A stretch of DNA of 64,000 nt. It comes from an uncultured Lachnospiraceae bacterium. GTDB taxonomy: Bacteria; Bacillota; Clostridia; Lachnospirales; Lachnospiraceae. The notes beneath the pieces are model-generated. The model did not search any database and was not told the DNA's origin. It saw only the letters and a program-made list of their open reading frames with translations. Positions within the stretch are counted from its first letter, which is position 1; every line of letters begins with the position of its first letter. Position numbers and translations under genes: made by a program. Location of the stretch: the NCBI GenBank assembly GCA_947173945.1, contig CAMWGV010000007.1:1-64000 (forward strand), read 5' to 3'. Shown here piece by piece: positions 27,784-36,545 of the stretch.

Positions 27784-29655
27784 CTATTCTTTTTTCAAGG
27801 AAAACGGATTCCCTTCCCTTACATAGTTTACATTGTAATAAGGGTCTCCGTTTTCTATTATTTCACTCCACAGATTTCTAAAAATATTTTTCTCTGATCT
27901 AAGCTTACGCTCCAGCTTATCAGCAGGCATATCTGCCAAAAAAGCAACCAAATCCTTGCCTGCAGGATGTATGTACCATGATGCATCTCCCACGCTGACA
28001 ATAAGATAGTTCGAATCCCTGCATCTGAGACAGAAATCTATATCTGCCAGATTTGATAAATACTCTGTAGAAAAACCCTTGAGCTGTTTAAATATATTTT
28101 TCTTTACCATCATACAGGACGCACTTACAGCACTACAGTTATTATTCGCCCGGTTATACATAAGATATCCCGGCTCCCCCTTCTTTGTCCCTGCATGGAT
28201 ACTGTCTGCTACTCCGTTCATCCCTATGATAAATCCTGCACTGTTTATGGTACTGTTATCATTGTATAGGGTAGCTCCCGCAATACCAACATCATCACGC
28301 ATACAAAAACCCAGCATCGCCCGTATGGAAGTCGGCTCTATAAGCTGTGTACATCCATCCAAAAAAAGTATGTAATCTCCATTTGCCAGTCCTGCTCCAT
28401 AGTTCCTGACTTCACCTAAAGTTTTAAACTCTGTCTTTGCAATGACTCTTATATTCCTACGCTTTCTTTGTATACGCTGATAAAATTTAATCATTTCCTG
28501 ATTATCACCATAGCAGTCTATTATAATAAGCTCAAAATTACTGTATCTGCTGAATTCATACAAAGGCTTTAAGCATTTCTCCATAAGTTCAGGAGAGGCC
28601 TCCCCCGGAATTACGATTGACACCAATGGATTTCCCGGTGTTTCATAGGATACCTTGTACATGCCTTCAATCTCTGTTTTCGCTACTGTGGCATAATACT
28701 GGCATCTTTTTATATGCGATGACACCGCTTTTCTTCCTGTTTCATTTATAACCTCACGCCTGTCTGCATCCTCTGTGGTTTTGCCGTCAACTCTCCAATG
28801 ATACAGTACACGCGGTATATGCTTTATACTCTTTGCCCTTTCACAACAACGCAAAATAAAATCATAAAGCCATGCGCCCTCATATCCGGTTCTGAATCCG
28901 CCACACTCCATTGCAATGACACGTTTCACAACAAAAAGATGTTGCATATAATTGAGGCTTCTGAGCAAATCTATGCTGAAATCCGGTTTAAAAATGGGGT
29001 CCTGATGCTTCGTTCCGTCCGTTGATACCCTATCCTCATCGGAATAAACCACATCATACCTTTTTTCATTTATGGCGCCTGCCACATGATACAAGGCATC
29101 CTCAGCAATTAAATCGTTTTGACCTATAACTGTCACATAATCCCCTACTGCCATTCTTATCGCCACATTGGCATTTTCACTTGTACCCATGTCATGCTCC
29201 AACAGCTTGTAGCTGATTCTGTTATCTAAATTCGCATACTGCGCTACTATCTTTTCTGTTTCCATACTGTATGTACGCTCATAGGCCGTAAACCGCATTT
29301 CATCCACACCATCATCCATATCAGCCTGACTTACATCAACAATACATAACTGCCATTTTTCGTAGGTTTGAGCCTGAACCGACTCTATCATAGAACGAAG
29401 ATAAAACTCAGGGGTCATATATACAGGTACAATAATACTTATAAATGGCTCATAAGCGAAGCTATGCTTTTTCTGAACTGCAAGTTCCTCCTCATCGGCT
29501 TCATGTACACTCTTGTACCAATTATTATACGCAGTATTAGAGCCGGACATTTTATATTTTACATTTGATATAACATTGCCCAGACCATTATTTTTCAGGA
29601 AATCAAATCCCCTTTTTATTGTACCAGAACCCTCAGGTGTAAACGGAAACTTCAT
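27784..29655 (-). CDS. Glycosyltransferase with two GT2 domains
   Basis: The 623-residue cytoplasmic protein contains two GT-A modules. The first starts FISIIVPVYMTPEFYLRSM near residue 70 and has YDVVYSDEDRVS as metal-site region; the second starts PLVSIVIPGEASPELMEKCL near 345 and has DYILFLDGCTQLI, where the usual DxD appears as DGC. A WRVDGKTT stretch ends the first domain. Such tandem enzymes (rhamnan or O-antigen type) build repeating glycans with alternating linkages. The altered DxD in the second domain may mean it is weak or uses a different metal geometry. GGAGGATAG precedes the ATG. It is convergent with the AAA ATPase gene and follows trkH after a 25-base gap, so it may be read with trkAH. 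Confidence 0.87.
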   Translation of the reverse strand: MKFPFTPEGSGTIKRGFDFLKNNGLGNVISNVKYKMSGSNTAYNNWYKSVHEADEEELAVQKKHSFAYEPFISIIVPVYMTPEFYLRSMIESVQAQTYEKWQLCIVDVSQADMDDGVDEMRFTAYERTYSMETEKIVAQYANLDNRISYKLLEHDMGTSENANVAIRMAVGDYVTVIGQNDLIAEDALYHVAGAINEKRYDVVYSDEDRVSTDGTKHQDPIFKPDFSIDLLRSLNYMQHLFVVKRVIAMECGGFRTGYEGAWLYDFILRCCERAKSIKHIPRVLYHWRVDGKTTEDADRREVINETGRKAVSSHIKRCQYYATVAKTEIEGMYKVSYETPGNPLVSIVIPGEASPELMEKCLKPLYEFSRYSNFELIIIDCYGDNQEMIKFYQRIQRKRRNIRVIAKTEFKTLGEVRNYGAGLANGDYILFLDGCTQLIEPTSIRAMLGFCMRDDVGIAGATLYNDNSTINSAGFIIGMNGVADSIHAGTKKGEPGYLMYNRANNNCSAVSASCMMVKKNIFKQLKGFSTEYLSNLADIDFCLRCRDSNYLIVSVGDASWYIHPAGKDLVAFLADMPADKLERKLRSEKNIFRNLWSEIIENGDPYYNVNYVREGNPFSLKKE

Positions 29656-29680
29656 TCAACTATCCTCCGGATAATCCATT

Positions 29681-31129
29681 TTAAACATTTTTTCCCTTTA
29701 TCCAAATCGATGGACTAAATAAAAGCAACAGTGGAAATAACTCAAGCCTTCCTGCCAGCATATCAAACATCAAAACAAACTTGGAAAACACACTAAAGCC
29801 TGCAAAATTCTGTGTAGGCCCCACTGCCTCAAGTCCAGGTCCAATATTATTTATGGACGCAACAACTGCGGTAAAGTTTGTAACAAGACTCTTACCATCA
29901 AAGGAAAGTAAAAATACAGACAATGCAAAAAGCATTGTAAAGGTTATAAAGTATACATTTGTTGCACGTAAAATCTCATGTTCTACAACCTTGCCCTCCA
30001 TCTTTACCTTTTTAACACTTCTCGGATGTATATATGATACAATTTCTTTTCCAACCGTTTTACATAGAATTATAATTCTTGAAACCTTAATTCCTCCGCC
30101 TGTACTTCCTGCACATGCACCAATGAACATAATCAATATGAGAATTGTCTGTGATGTATGTGGCCATAGATCAAAATCTGCAGTACAAAATCCGGTTGTA
30201 GTCATAACCGATGCCACCTGAAATGACACGTGCCTTATTGCATCTGCCGCAGACTCCCACAAGTCCCTTACATTAACAAAAATTATAACAATTGATGTCA
30301 ACATAATAAGCAGATATGTTCTTGCCTCCTCATGCTTTATTGCCATTCCGAATTTCTTCATAAATATAAGAAAATATACACTGAAATTAACTCCGAACAG
30401 TATCATAAAAACGGTAACTACCCACTGTATATATGGACTTGCACTTATAAGGCTGTCATTCCTTATCGCAAAGCCTCCTGTTCCGGCAGTTGACATAGCT
30501 GTGGTCACAGCCTCAAAAAACCTCATTTTTCCGGCAAGTAAAAATATGACCTCAACGATTGTAAGCACAATATAAATGCCATACAGATAAATAGCGGTCT
30601 GCCTTACCTTAGGCACCAGCTTTCCCACAGATGGCCCCGGACTTTCAGCCTTCATAAGGTTCATATTGGAGCCTCCTGTAAGTGGTAAAATGGCAAGTAT
30701 AAACACAAGAACTCCCATTCCTCCAATCCAATGGGTAAAGCTGCGCCAAAACAAGCTGCATCTCGACAGACCTTCAATATTATTCAATATACTTGACCCT
30801 GTAGTTGTAAATCCTGATATTGTCTCAAAAAGTGCATCAACAAAATTTGGTATATCTCCATTTAGTACAAATGGAAGGCATCCTATAACAGACATAAGTA
30901 TCCAGCTTAATGCGACAGTCACAAACCCTTCTTTCACATAGAACGTCATATTTTTAGGCTTACGCATTACCGTAAGCCCACCGACCAGAACACAGGCAAG
31001 CATAACCCAGAGAAATGCAAGCCCCTGGGTTTCACCCTTTATTGCTGCAACGAGACATGGCATTGTCATAAATGCCGCCTCAAAATTCATTATCCATCCT
31101 AAAATATATACAACAATTGCGTAGTTCAT
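29681..31129 (-). CDS. trkH: Potassium uptake protein TrkH family
   Basis: The 482-residue integral membrane protein has about ten to twelve hydrophobic segments arranged as M1-P-M2 repeats. Selectivity-filter-like segments are visible as FTTTGSSIL, STAGTGGFAIR, MTTTGFCTADF and NNIGPGLEAVG, each with the central glycine. It moves K+ (with H+ or Na+) into the cell. It starts 18 bases after the trkA stop, giving a standard trkA-trkH operon controlled by the structured leader in front of trkA. Confidence 0.92.
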   Translation of the reverse strand: MNYAIVVYILGWIMNFEAAFMTMPCLVAAIKGETQGLAFLWVMLACVLVGGLTVMRKPKNMTFYVKEGFVTVALSWILMSVIGCLPFVLNGDIPNFVDALFETISGFTTTGSSILNNIEGLSRCSLFWRSFTHWIGGMGVLVFILAILPLTGGSNMNLMKAESPGPSVGKLVPKVRQTAIYLYGIYIVLTIVEVIFLLAGKMRFFEAVTTAMSTAGTGGFAIRNDSLISASPYIQWVVTVFMILFGVNFSVYFLIFMKKFGMAIKHEEARTYLLIMLTSIVIIFVNVRDLWESAADAIRHVSFQVASVMTTTGFCTADFDLWPHTSQTILILIMFIGACAGSTGGGIKVSRIIILCKTVGKEIVSYIHPRSVKKVKMEGKVVEHEILRATNVYFITFTMLFALSVFLLSFDGKSLVTNFTAVVASINNIGPGLEAVGPTQNFAGFSVFSKFVLMFDMLAGRLELFPLLLLFSPSIWIKGKNV

Positions 31130-31147
31130 GTTAAACCTCTGTATATC

Positions 31148-32539
31148 TTATTTCAAAATATCTGCTATATCATAAAAGCCTGTCTGCTTTGTGATTATTA
31201 CAACCCGGTCTCCACCCTTTATGACATCGCTGCCTCGTGGAATAATTACTTTACCATTTCTGCTAAGACATGCTAATAAAAGCTCCTCTTTAAGTGGAAG
31301 GTCCATAATCTGTCTTCCAACAACAGGAGAACTGTCCTCAACCAAAAACTCCAGTGCTTCCGCCCGATTGTCGAATATATTGTAAAGGGTTTCTATGTTA
31401 CTGCTACCTATGGAATTTTTCATAGCCCTGACATAGCCCAGAATATTTTCTGACGTCATATATCTAGGATAAATAACACTTCCCATATCCAGATTTTCAA
31501 TTACATCAGTAAAGGTTGTTCTGTTTATTTTTGTAATAACCTTTGTATTGGATATCCGCTTTGCAAACAGTGTGAGAAGTATATTTTCTTCATCAATACC
31601 GGTAAGTGGTACAAAGGCTTCTGTCTTCATAATGCCTTCCTCTTTCAGAAGCTCCACATCACCACCATCACCATATATGACAAGTGCTTTGGGAAGAAGA
31701 ACTGACAGCTCCTCACATCTTTTCGGATTTGATTCTATTATCTTTACATCTATATTCATGTCAGTAAGCTGTTTTGCAAGATAATACGAAGTTTTACCAC
31801 CACCGATTATCATACAGTTCCTTACCTGATGTGTCTCGACACCAATCTGCTTAAAAAACATCTGGGTATTTTTCGGCGTAGCAATAAACGAAACTACATC
31901 CTTTTCTTCAAGTGTATAATTTCCATCCGGTATAACAAGGTTTTCTCCCCGTTCAACACCACAAATCAGTATATCACTTTTGAAATCTTTATTTATATTT
32001 GCTATTTTACGGTCATGCAAAATGCTGTTTTCCGGAATTCTGAATTTCACAAGCTCTGCATGGCCTTTTGCAAACGAGTTAATATCCAAAGCTGTAGGGA
32101 GACGCAGTAATCTTGCCATTTCTTTTGCAATCTCAAGCTCCGGATTGATAATAAGAGATATACCAAGCTGATCACGCAGATAGCTTAATTCCTCACTGTA
32201 ATCCGGATTTCTCACCCTTGCAACAGCAACACACCTGCTGACCTTTTTTGCAATTGTACAACACAAAAGATTCAACTCATCTGACTCAGTCACCGCAATA
32301 ATTAAATGTGCTTTATCAATGCCAGCTTCAAGCTGCACCTTGTAGCTGGAGCCATTCCCCGTTATACCCATGACGTCATATGTGTTTGTAACCTTCTGTA
32401 CGACCTCCGCATTCTGGTCTATTATAGTTATATCGTGGTTTGCCTGCCTCAGCTTTTCCACAAGCGTCACTCCGACCTTGCCACATCCAACTATTATAAT
32501 GTTAAATCCCTGACTTCTCTTATCAAACGGATTTTTCAT
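31148..32539 (-). CDS. trkA: Trk system potassium uptake regulatory subunit TrkA
   Basis: The best start is the ATG at 32539 (MKNPFDKRSQGF), behind AAGGAGAGAG; an in-frame ATG at 32569 would lie inside the leader hairpin. The 463-residue peripheral protein has two RCK units: NIIIVGCGKVGVTLVEKL near residue 13, then a TrkA_C domain, and MIIGGGKTSYYLAKQL near 235 followed by a second TrkA_C domain at the end (SRNGKVIIPRGSDVIKGGDRVVIITK). It binds NAD(H) and nucleotides and gates the TrkH channel. Its 5' leader is shared with the CbxX-type ATPase gene, pointing to common control. Confidence 0.93.
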   Translation of the reverse strand: MKNPFDKRSQGFNIIIVGCGKVGVTLVEKLRQANHDITIIDQNAEVVQKVTNTYDVMGITGNGSSYKVQLEAGIDKAHLIIAVTESDELNLLCCTIAKKVSRCVAVARVRNPDYSEELSYLRDQLGISLIINPELEIAKEMARLLRLPTALDINSFAKGHAELVKFRIPENSILHDRKIANINKDFKSDILICGVERGENLVIPDGNYTLEEKDVVSFIATPKNTQMFFKQIGVETHQVRNCMIIGGGKTSYYLAKQLTDMNIDVKIIESNPKRCEELSVLLPKALVIYGDGGDVELLKEEGIMKTEAFVPLTGIDEENILLTLFAKRISNTKVITKINRTTFTDVIENLDMGSVIYPRYMTSENILGYVRAMKNSIGSSNIETLYNIFDNRAEALEFLVEDSSPVVGRQIMDLPLKEELLLACLSRNGKVIIPRGSDVIKGGDRVVIITKQTGFYDIADILK

Positions 32540-32562
32540 AATATGTACTCTCTCCTTCATTA

Positions 32563-32639
32563 TGAACATCAGCCCATTTATAATTTACTTTCAGCAAAGA
32601 GCTGATGCTACATGTCAGATTTTCATAGAAAACTTGACA
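32563..32639 (-). promoter_or_regulatory. Structured 5' leader, copy B (trkA)
   Basis: Reading the minus strand, this matches copy A over about 77 bases. Changes keep the pairing: the outer stem of hairpin 2 is CATCAGCTC with GGGCTGATG (an A-U pair becomes G-U), the inner stem is TTTGC with GTAAA (G-C becomes G-U), and hairpin 1 is rebuilt as TGTCA..TTTTC/GAAAA..TGACA. It ends 23 bases before the trkA ATG, directly ahead of the ribosome site. Confidence 0.7.
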
Positions 32640-32725
32640 CATCCTTTAAAACCATAATACCTTATCTTATCAACCTATATTACTCCAAAATATATCATTT
32701 TTCAACACAAAGTAATGTTACAATT

Positions 32726-33640
32726 TTATCCTAATCTCAGCATTTCATCTATGCATATTTTTGCCTTTTCCATCACATCATCAGGCAGAGAAATCCGTTC
32801 TCCTGTGTTGTCCGTAAGACACTTATACACATCTCCCAGTGTTGTAAGCCTCATATCATTACATATTAAATCCCTGGACAACTCATAAAACTGCTTGTCA
32901 GGCTGTTCAAACTGCAAATGCTGTACTATGCTGTTTTCTGTGCCGATAATAAATTCTTTTGCTTCACTTTCCTTTGCATAGCTCATAATGCCTGTTGTGC
33001 TGCCTATATAATCTGCCCTGCCCACAACCTCCGGCTTGCACTCAGGATGTACAAGGAGAAGTGCATCGGGATGCTCATTTTTTGCTCTCTTCACATCTTC
33101 CACCGTTACTGCCGCATGTCTCGGGCAACCGCCCTGTAATACCTTTATCTCCTTTTCAGGAACCTGCTTGCTTACCCAATCCCCTAAGTTACAATCAGGT
33201 ATAAATATTATTTTGTCTGCATCCATTGCCCTTACAATTTTAACTGCCGATGCGGATGTGACACATACATCACACACGGTCTTAAGGCTTGCAGTTGTAT
33301 TGATATATGCCACAACGCTGTATCCCGGATTTTCTTCCTTGAGTCTTTCTATGTCCGCAACGCTAAACTGCTCTGCCATAGGACAGCCGGCACCACTTTT
33401 CGGCAATATCACATTTTTATCCGGTGATAACAGCTTAACTGTCTCTGCCATAAATCTCACACCGCACATAATAATATTTTTCTGCGGTGCATTTACCGCC
33501 TGCTCAGCAAGCCCAAATGAATCCCCTATGTAATCTGCAATTTCCCAAAGGTCATGACTCTGATACGCATGCACAAGTATGCACACATCCTGTTCCTTTT
33601 TTAATCGTCGTATCTCATCCTGCATTTCCTGTATTTTCAT
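32726..33640 (-). CDS. nadA: Quinolinate synthase A
   Basis: The 304-residue enzyme condenses iminoaspartate with dihydroxyacetone phosphate to quinolinate for NAD synthesis. The three cysteines for the [4Fe-4S] cluster are present in expected contexts: MCGVRFMAETVKLL, LLVHPECKPEVV and LICNDMRLTTLGD. Substrate-contact motifs HAYQSHDLWEIADYIGDSFGL and NTTASLKTVCDVCVTSASA also fit. The usual partners nadB and nadC are not next to it: the neighbours are trkA and an unrelated lipoprotein. Its promoter is overlapped by an inverted repeat (separate entry), consistent with repression. Confidence 0.94.
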   Translation of the reverse strand: MKIQEMQDEIRRLKKEQDVCILVHAYQSHDLWEIADYIGDSFGLAEQAVNAPQKNIIMCGVRFMAETVKLLSPDKNVILPKSGAGCPMAEQFSVADIERLKEENPGYSVVAYINTTASLKTVCDVCVTSASAVKIVRAMDADKIIFIPDCNLGDWVSKQVPEKEIKVLQGGCPRHAAVTVEDVKRAKNEHPDALLLVHPECKPEVVGRADYIGSTTGIMSYAKESEAKEFIIGTENSIVQHLQFEQPDKQFYELSRDLICNDMRLTTLGDVYKCLTDNTGERISLPDDVMEKAKICIDEMLRLG

Positions 33641-33685
33641 TTTCTCTCTCCAAATTAATTTATGAAATATTTACCTGCCTTATAT

Positions 33686-33710
33686 GGCTGTTGCACTAAG
33701 AATATTATAT
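33686..33710 (+). repeat. Single arm of the GCACTAAGAATATT repeat family
   Basis: GGCTGTTGCACTAAGAATAT at 33686 is nearly identical to the left arm of the hairpin element at 49584 and related to the arms at 59481-59544. I see no matching right arm here, so it may be a remnant. Confidence 0.5.
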
Positions 33711-33722
33711 CGTAACAACAAA

Positions 33723-33764
33723 AAGGCCTGCGTCAATTATATGTCGCAAGCCTTAAAGTGTCAA
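33723..33764 (-). promoter_or_regulatory. nadA promoter overlapped by an inverted repeat
   Basis: On the minus strand a perfect sigma-A promoter is present: TTGACA (33764-33759), 17 bases, TATAAT (33741-33736). An inverted repeat with arms AAGGCTTGCG (33754-33745) and CGCAGGCCTT (33732-33723) brackets the -10 box, a good place for a repressor. On the RNA the same arms cannot both be transcribed from this start, so a DNA operator is more likely than a terminator. Confidence 0.65.
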
Positions 33765-33792
33765 CAAACCGTTTTCATTAGCGCAGCGCTCA

Positions 33793-33844
33793 TAAAAAAC
33801 TCGAGCTATAGTACTTCTGATCTTACGGTCGGAAGCACTATAGC
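33793..33844 (-). terminator. Terminator-like hairpin upstream of the nadA promoter
   Basis: A 16-bp stem with two mismatches (33805-33820 with 33829-33844, GCTATAGT..CTTC) is followed on the minus strand by TCGAGTTTTTT. No minus-strand gene is known to end here, so its role is unclear; it may block antisense transcription or be a repeat remnant. Confidence 0.5.
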
Positions 33845-33852
33845 GTTAACTA

Positions 33853-33881
33853 TTAACATATTGTTGTGATTGTGCTATAAT
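33853..33881 (+). promoter_or_regulatory. Promoter of the unknown lipoprotein gene
   Basis: TTAACA (33853-33858), 17 bases, TATAAT (33876-33881), about 100 bases before the ATG at 33980. Confidence 0.65.
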
Positions 33882-33979
33882 TTTTAGTAAGATAAATTCC
33901 TATCTTTTAATAGATTTTTTCGTTTGCCGGAGCTATATTTTTGACTGAATACAATTTTTATCTTTTGAGGAGACAATAT

Positions 33980-35083
33980 ATGAATGTAAAAAAACTAATA
34001 GCTGTCTTAGGCTGTGTACTCATGACATTTTCACTCACTTCCTGTATCCGGGAAAGTAAAGAGCAGAAAAAATTGAATTCGCAGCATATTGAAACTGCTA
34101 AGGAAAATGCCCGAAATTATATAATGCAGAAATACGGATTTGAAGCAGAAATCACGGACGCTGAGCTTGAATATAAACAAGGTATTTTAAGTGCTTCTCC
34201 TCTGACAACTGTATTTGTGAGAATGAATCACAATGGCAGGAATTTCGGCGTTTACATTGATGGCAGTTCTTCTAATACTGATGGATATGATAACTATCAG
34301 GCAGAAGATTTACAAGCGGCAGTTTGGGAGGAATGTGAATCGCTGATTCCGGGAGTTTCTTCCATTTTCATATCTTCAAGTGAGGTTTCCACTGGATATG
34401 ACCCGATCGAGGCTGAATGCAAAAATATGCACCATGAGTATTTTGACGGCACGAATGCAGCTGATGTTTTGCTGTCGGCATCATCATGCAGTATTACCGT
34501 CTGCTATGTTAATACTGATTTTTCGGCATTGCAGGATACACATTTATTTGATAAGTTCTGCGTTGGGGATTGTGACACTGTATCGTTCATTTCTTACCGT
34601 TCGGAAGCCGATCAGACACTCGGTTCGCTGGATACCGGACCAGAAAATGCGCTTTATGTGGACTGTTGCTATACTCTGACCAATTCGGGCGGAACAATGC
34701 AGAGCTATGAAATCGGAGAATATGATTATTTTTACTACTATGTAAAGGACGGAAATCTATCGGATGTGAGTATCAGTAAAATTACTCCCGATTACCCATA
34801 CAATTGGGATGGACATGGTTCATCTAATGCGGAAATTGCATCTGATGCTTTTTCCGTAAGCTCCAATAAGGACTGCACTGTTTATATATATTTCCCGACT
34901 GACAAAATCAAAAACTACGGCTATTATACGCGTTTTGCAATATGCAGACGAAGTGAAGAAGAAACAAAATTCTCCAGTTCCTCCAGTTCTTATATACAGA
35001 CTACAACCAGACATTATCATATTGAGAATTTCAAAATCAAGTCTGATGAAGATTTTTATTTCGTGTTTCTTGATGACAGATGA
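33980..35083 (+). CDS. Lipoprotein of unknown function
   Basis: I set the start at 33980 (MNVKKLIAVLG), after GAGGAG. The 367-residue product has a lipoprotein signal ending TSC (Cys 22) and then a soluble domain I cannot place. It is rich in aromatic and acidic residues, with repeated Tyr/Asp stretches and a Ser-rich patch (SSSSSSYIQTTT) near the end. Several Cys residues (CKNMHHEYF, SSCSITVCYVN, DCCYTL) could form disulphides outside the cell. It is a single-gene unit with its own promoter and a hairpin after it. No function is proposed. Confidence 0.72.
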   Translation: MNVKKLIAVLGCVLMTFSLTSCIRESKEQKKLNSQHIETAKENARNYIMQKYGFEAEITDAELEYKQGILSASPLTTVFVRMNHNGRNFGVYIDGSSSNTDGYDNYQAEDLQAAVWEECESLIPGVSSIFISSSEVSTGYDPIEAECKNMHHEYFDGTNAADVLLSASSCSITVCYVNTDFSALQDTHLFDKFCVGDCDTVSFISYRSEADQTLGSLDTGPENALYVDCCYTLTNSGGTMQSYEIGEYDYFYYYVKDGNLSDVSISKITPDYPYNWDGHGSSNAEIASDAFSVSSNKDCTVYIYFPTDKIKNYGYYTRFAICRRSEEETKFSSSSSSYIQTTTRHYHIENFKIKSDEDFYFVFLDDR

Positions 35084-35132
35084 AGAAATACTATAAATTC
35101 TGATTTATACAAGTAATACACTATCAGAAACA

Positions 35133-35178
35133 AGCCCGAAAACGATTCATCCAAACCGCTTTCGGGCTAAAAACTTTT
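35133..35178. terminator. Hairpin between convergent lipoprotein and EF-hand genes
   Basis: AGCCCGAAA (35133-35141) pairs exactly with TTTCGGGCT (35160-35168), with the run AAAAACTTTT after it. It could serve both converging genes. Confidence 0.6.
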
Positions 35179-35212
35179 AATGGGTATTCCACTATTAAAC
35201 GGTGTTTTTTAG

Positions 35213-36385
35213 CTAAACAGCCAAATCAACATGCTGCATCGTGCCAACACCGCCGCTTTCCTTAAGGTAAACGCCCGTGCTTCTGATGACTCCGTTTGTC
35301 TTGTTTGTCTCCATATCATTAAGTGAAAACTCTGTGGAGGCATTTCCCAGATATAGCGCTCCTACATCTGCAGATTTCAGATCCATCAGGATATCGTTTC
35401 CGTTTTCATCCTTGGTCCATACCCTGAGATCCTTATAAATACTGTCCGCTTCATCAATCCAGCCATTGCCGTCCTCATCATAGGCGGCAAGGTCGGCGAA
35501 GCCATCTCCGCTCTTTGTACCAAACAGCTCCGAACCATCGTTTATCTTTCCGTCGCCATTCCTGTCCAAAGCGATAAATCCGCTTCCCTTTCCTGCAAAA
35601 GACATTTCTTCTTCCTTTCCGTCTGCGTCCAGGTCAAACAGAAATTTCATGTCTGATACAGTTGCAGTGTTACTGTCAAGATTGATAACAAGAGGGTCGC
35701 AAAGAGTAAGCGTCTCCTGTGTAAGCGTTTCATAACGCTGGCAAAAGCCTCGTGACATCTCCACTGTTACACCAAAGTTTATTTCCCTGCCGTCAGCAGT
35801 TTTTGCAATGCCCTTTGCCTCATAGGCTGTATGCTCTGTCTCTGCAAAAAAGCCCGAGGTAACTGTTGTACGGGTCATTGTAGACAATTTGCTTACTGAA
35901 CGGCTTCCGCCTGTTCCGCTTCCTATGTCAACAACTTCTCCGCCATTTAATGACAGGCTTCCCATAAACTCCGATGTTCTTGATGATGCTCTCAGTGATT
36001 TCTCAAGATATTCAAAACTATTATTTTTGACGTATTTGCCACGTCCAAAGGCTTTCCGGAAGGATTCTAAAAGATTTCTGAGCAATTGAAGCTTAGGGTC
36101 CTCTCTCACTTCAAACTGACCATTTACTCCATCCGCACCGCCGACATGCCTGCGGGCGCCGTCCTTTAAATTATCAATTTGACGTTTTTGTTTCTCCTGC
36201 TCTGTTTTCTTCTGGTTTTCCTTGTAAGCCTTGATTTGTTCCATCATATTTTTGGATTCTTGGGAAATTTTGAGCGTAACAGAAGCAGCATCGTTTCTCT
36301 CCTGGACAGAGACCTGCTCCTCCTGCCTGATACTGCTGTAGCTCCTGCTTGAGGACATAGCTACAGTACTTGAATTAATAATCAT
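35213..36385 (-). CDS. EF-hand-like calcium-binding protein
   Basis: The 390-residue protein has no signal peptide. Its N-terminal ~75 residues are Ser/Gln/Lys-rich and helical. The C-terminal third has repeated calcium-loop motifs: FDLDADGKEEEM, LDRNGDGKINDGSELFG and YDEDGNGWIDEAD, about 25-30 residues apart, like dockerin/EF-hand loops. NDGSELFGTKSGDGFADLA is a motif I recall from a group of Clostridial and proteobacterial proteins of unknown role. The middle part contains a beta-rich segment (ETEHTAYEAKGIAKTADGREINFGVTVEMSRG). Lack of a signal suggests an intracellular location or non-classical export. The 5' region holds several hairpins (separate entry). Confidence 0.75.
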   Translation of the reverse strand: MIINSSTVAMSSSRSYSSIRQEEQVSVQERNDAASVTLKISQESKNMMEQIKAYKENQKKTEQEKQKRQIDNLKDGARRHVGGADGVNGQFEVREDPKLQLLRNLLESFRKAFGRGKYVKNNSFEYLEKSLRASSRTSEFMGSLSLNGGEVVDIGSGTGGSRSVSKLSTMTRTTVTSGFFAETEHTAYEAKGIAKTADGREINFGVTVEMSRGFCQRYETLTQETLTLCDPLVINLDSNTATVSDMKFLFDLDADGKEEEMSFAGKGSGFIALDRNGDGKINDGSELFGTKSGDGFADLAAYDEDGNGWIDEADSIYKDLRVWTKDENGNDILMDLKSADVGALYLGNASTEFSLNDMETNKTNGVIRSTGVYLKESGGVGTMQHVDLAV

Positions 36386-36545
36386 GGTATCGCATCCTTT
36401 CTAACCATAATTCCCGTGCATAGCACACATCAGTTACGGGCAAATCCATTCACCCAAGGTGGTTCGCCTGCTTTCCATAGCAGGCGAGACAACACCTCAT
36501 ATTCTATATCGTCATTTGATTAATATAATTTAATAGTTAAAAAAT
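36386..36545 (-). promoter_or_regulatory. Hairpin-rich leader of the EF-hand gene, unassigned
   Basis: On the minus strand, GGTG..CACC encloses an 8-bp stem CGCCTGCT/AGCAGGCG (about 36486-36469), then CACC/GGGTG, then CCCGT/ACGGG (about 36440-36413) just ahead of the AAAGGATG ribosome site. The tight set of GC-rich stems in AT-rich DNA suggests a structured RNA. It does not match the c-di-GMP, preQ1, SAM, ZTP or fluoride consensus that I can recall. The first stem could also end the upstream gene, though no T-run follows. Confidence 0.4.

Noticed and set aside
33723-33754. Rho-independent terminator upstream of nadA
   Set aside because: The stem is followed by T residues on the minus strand, but its arms bracket the -10 box of a perfect promoter, so a DNA operator explains it better.
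36386-36545. c-di-GMP (GEMM) riboswitch, suggested by GGGCAAATCC on the plus strand
   Set aside because: The GACGCAAAGCC block and the second stem of that class are missing, and the orientation does not face a downstream gene.
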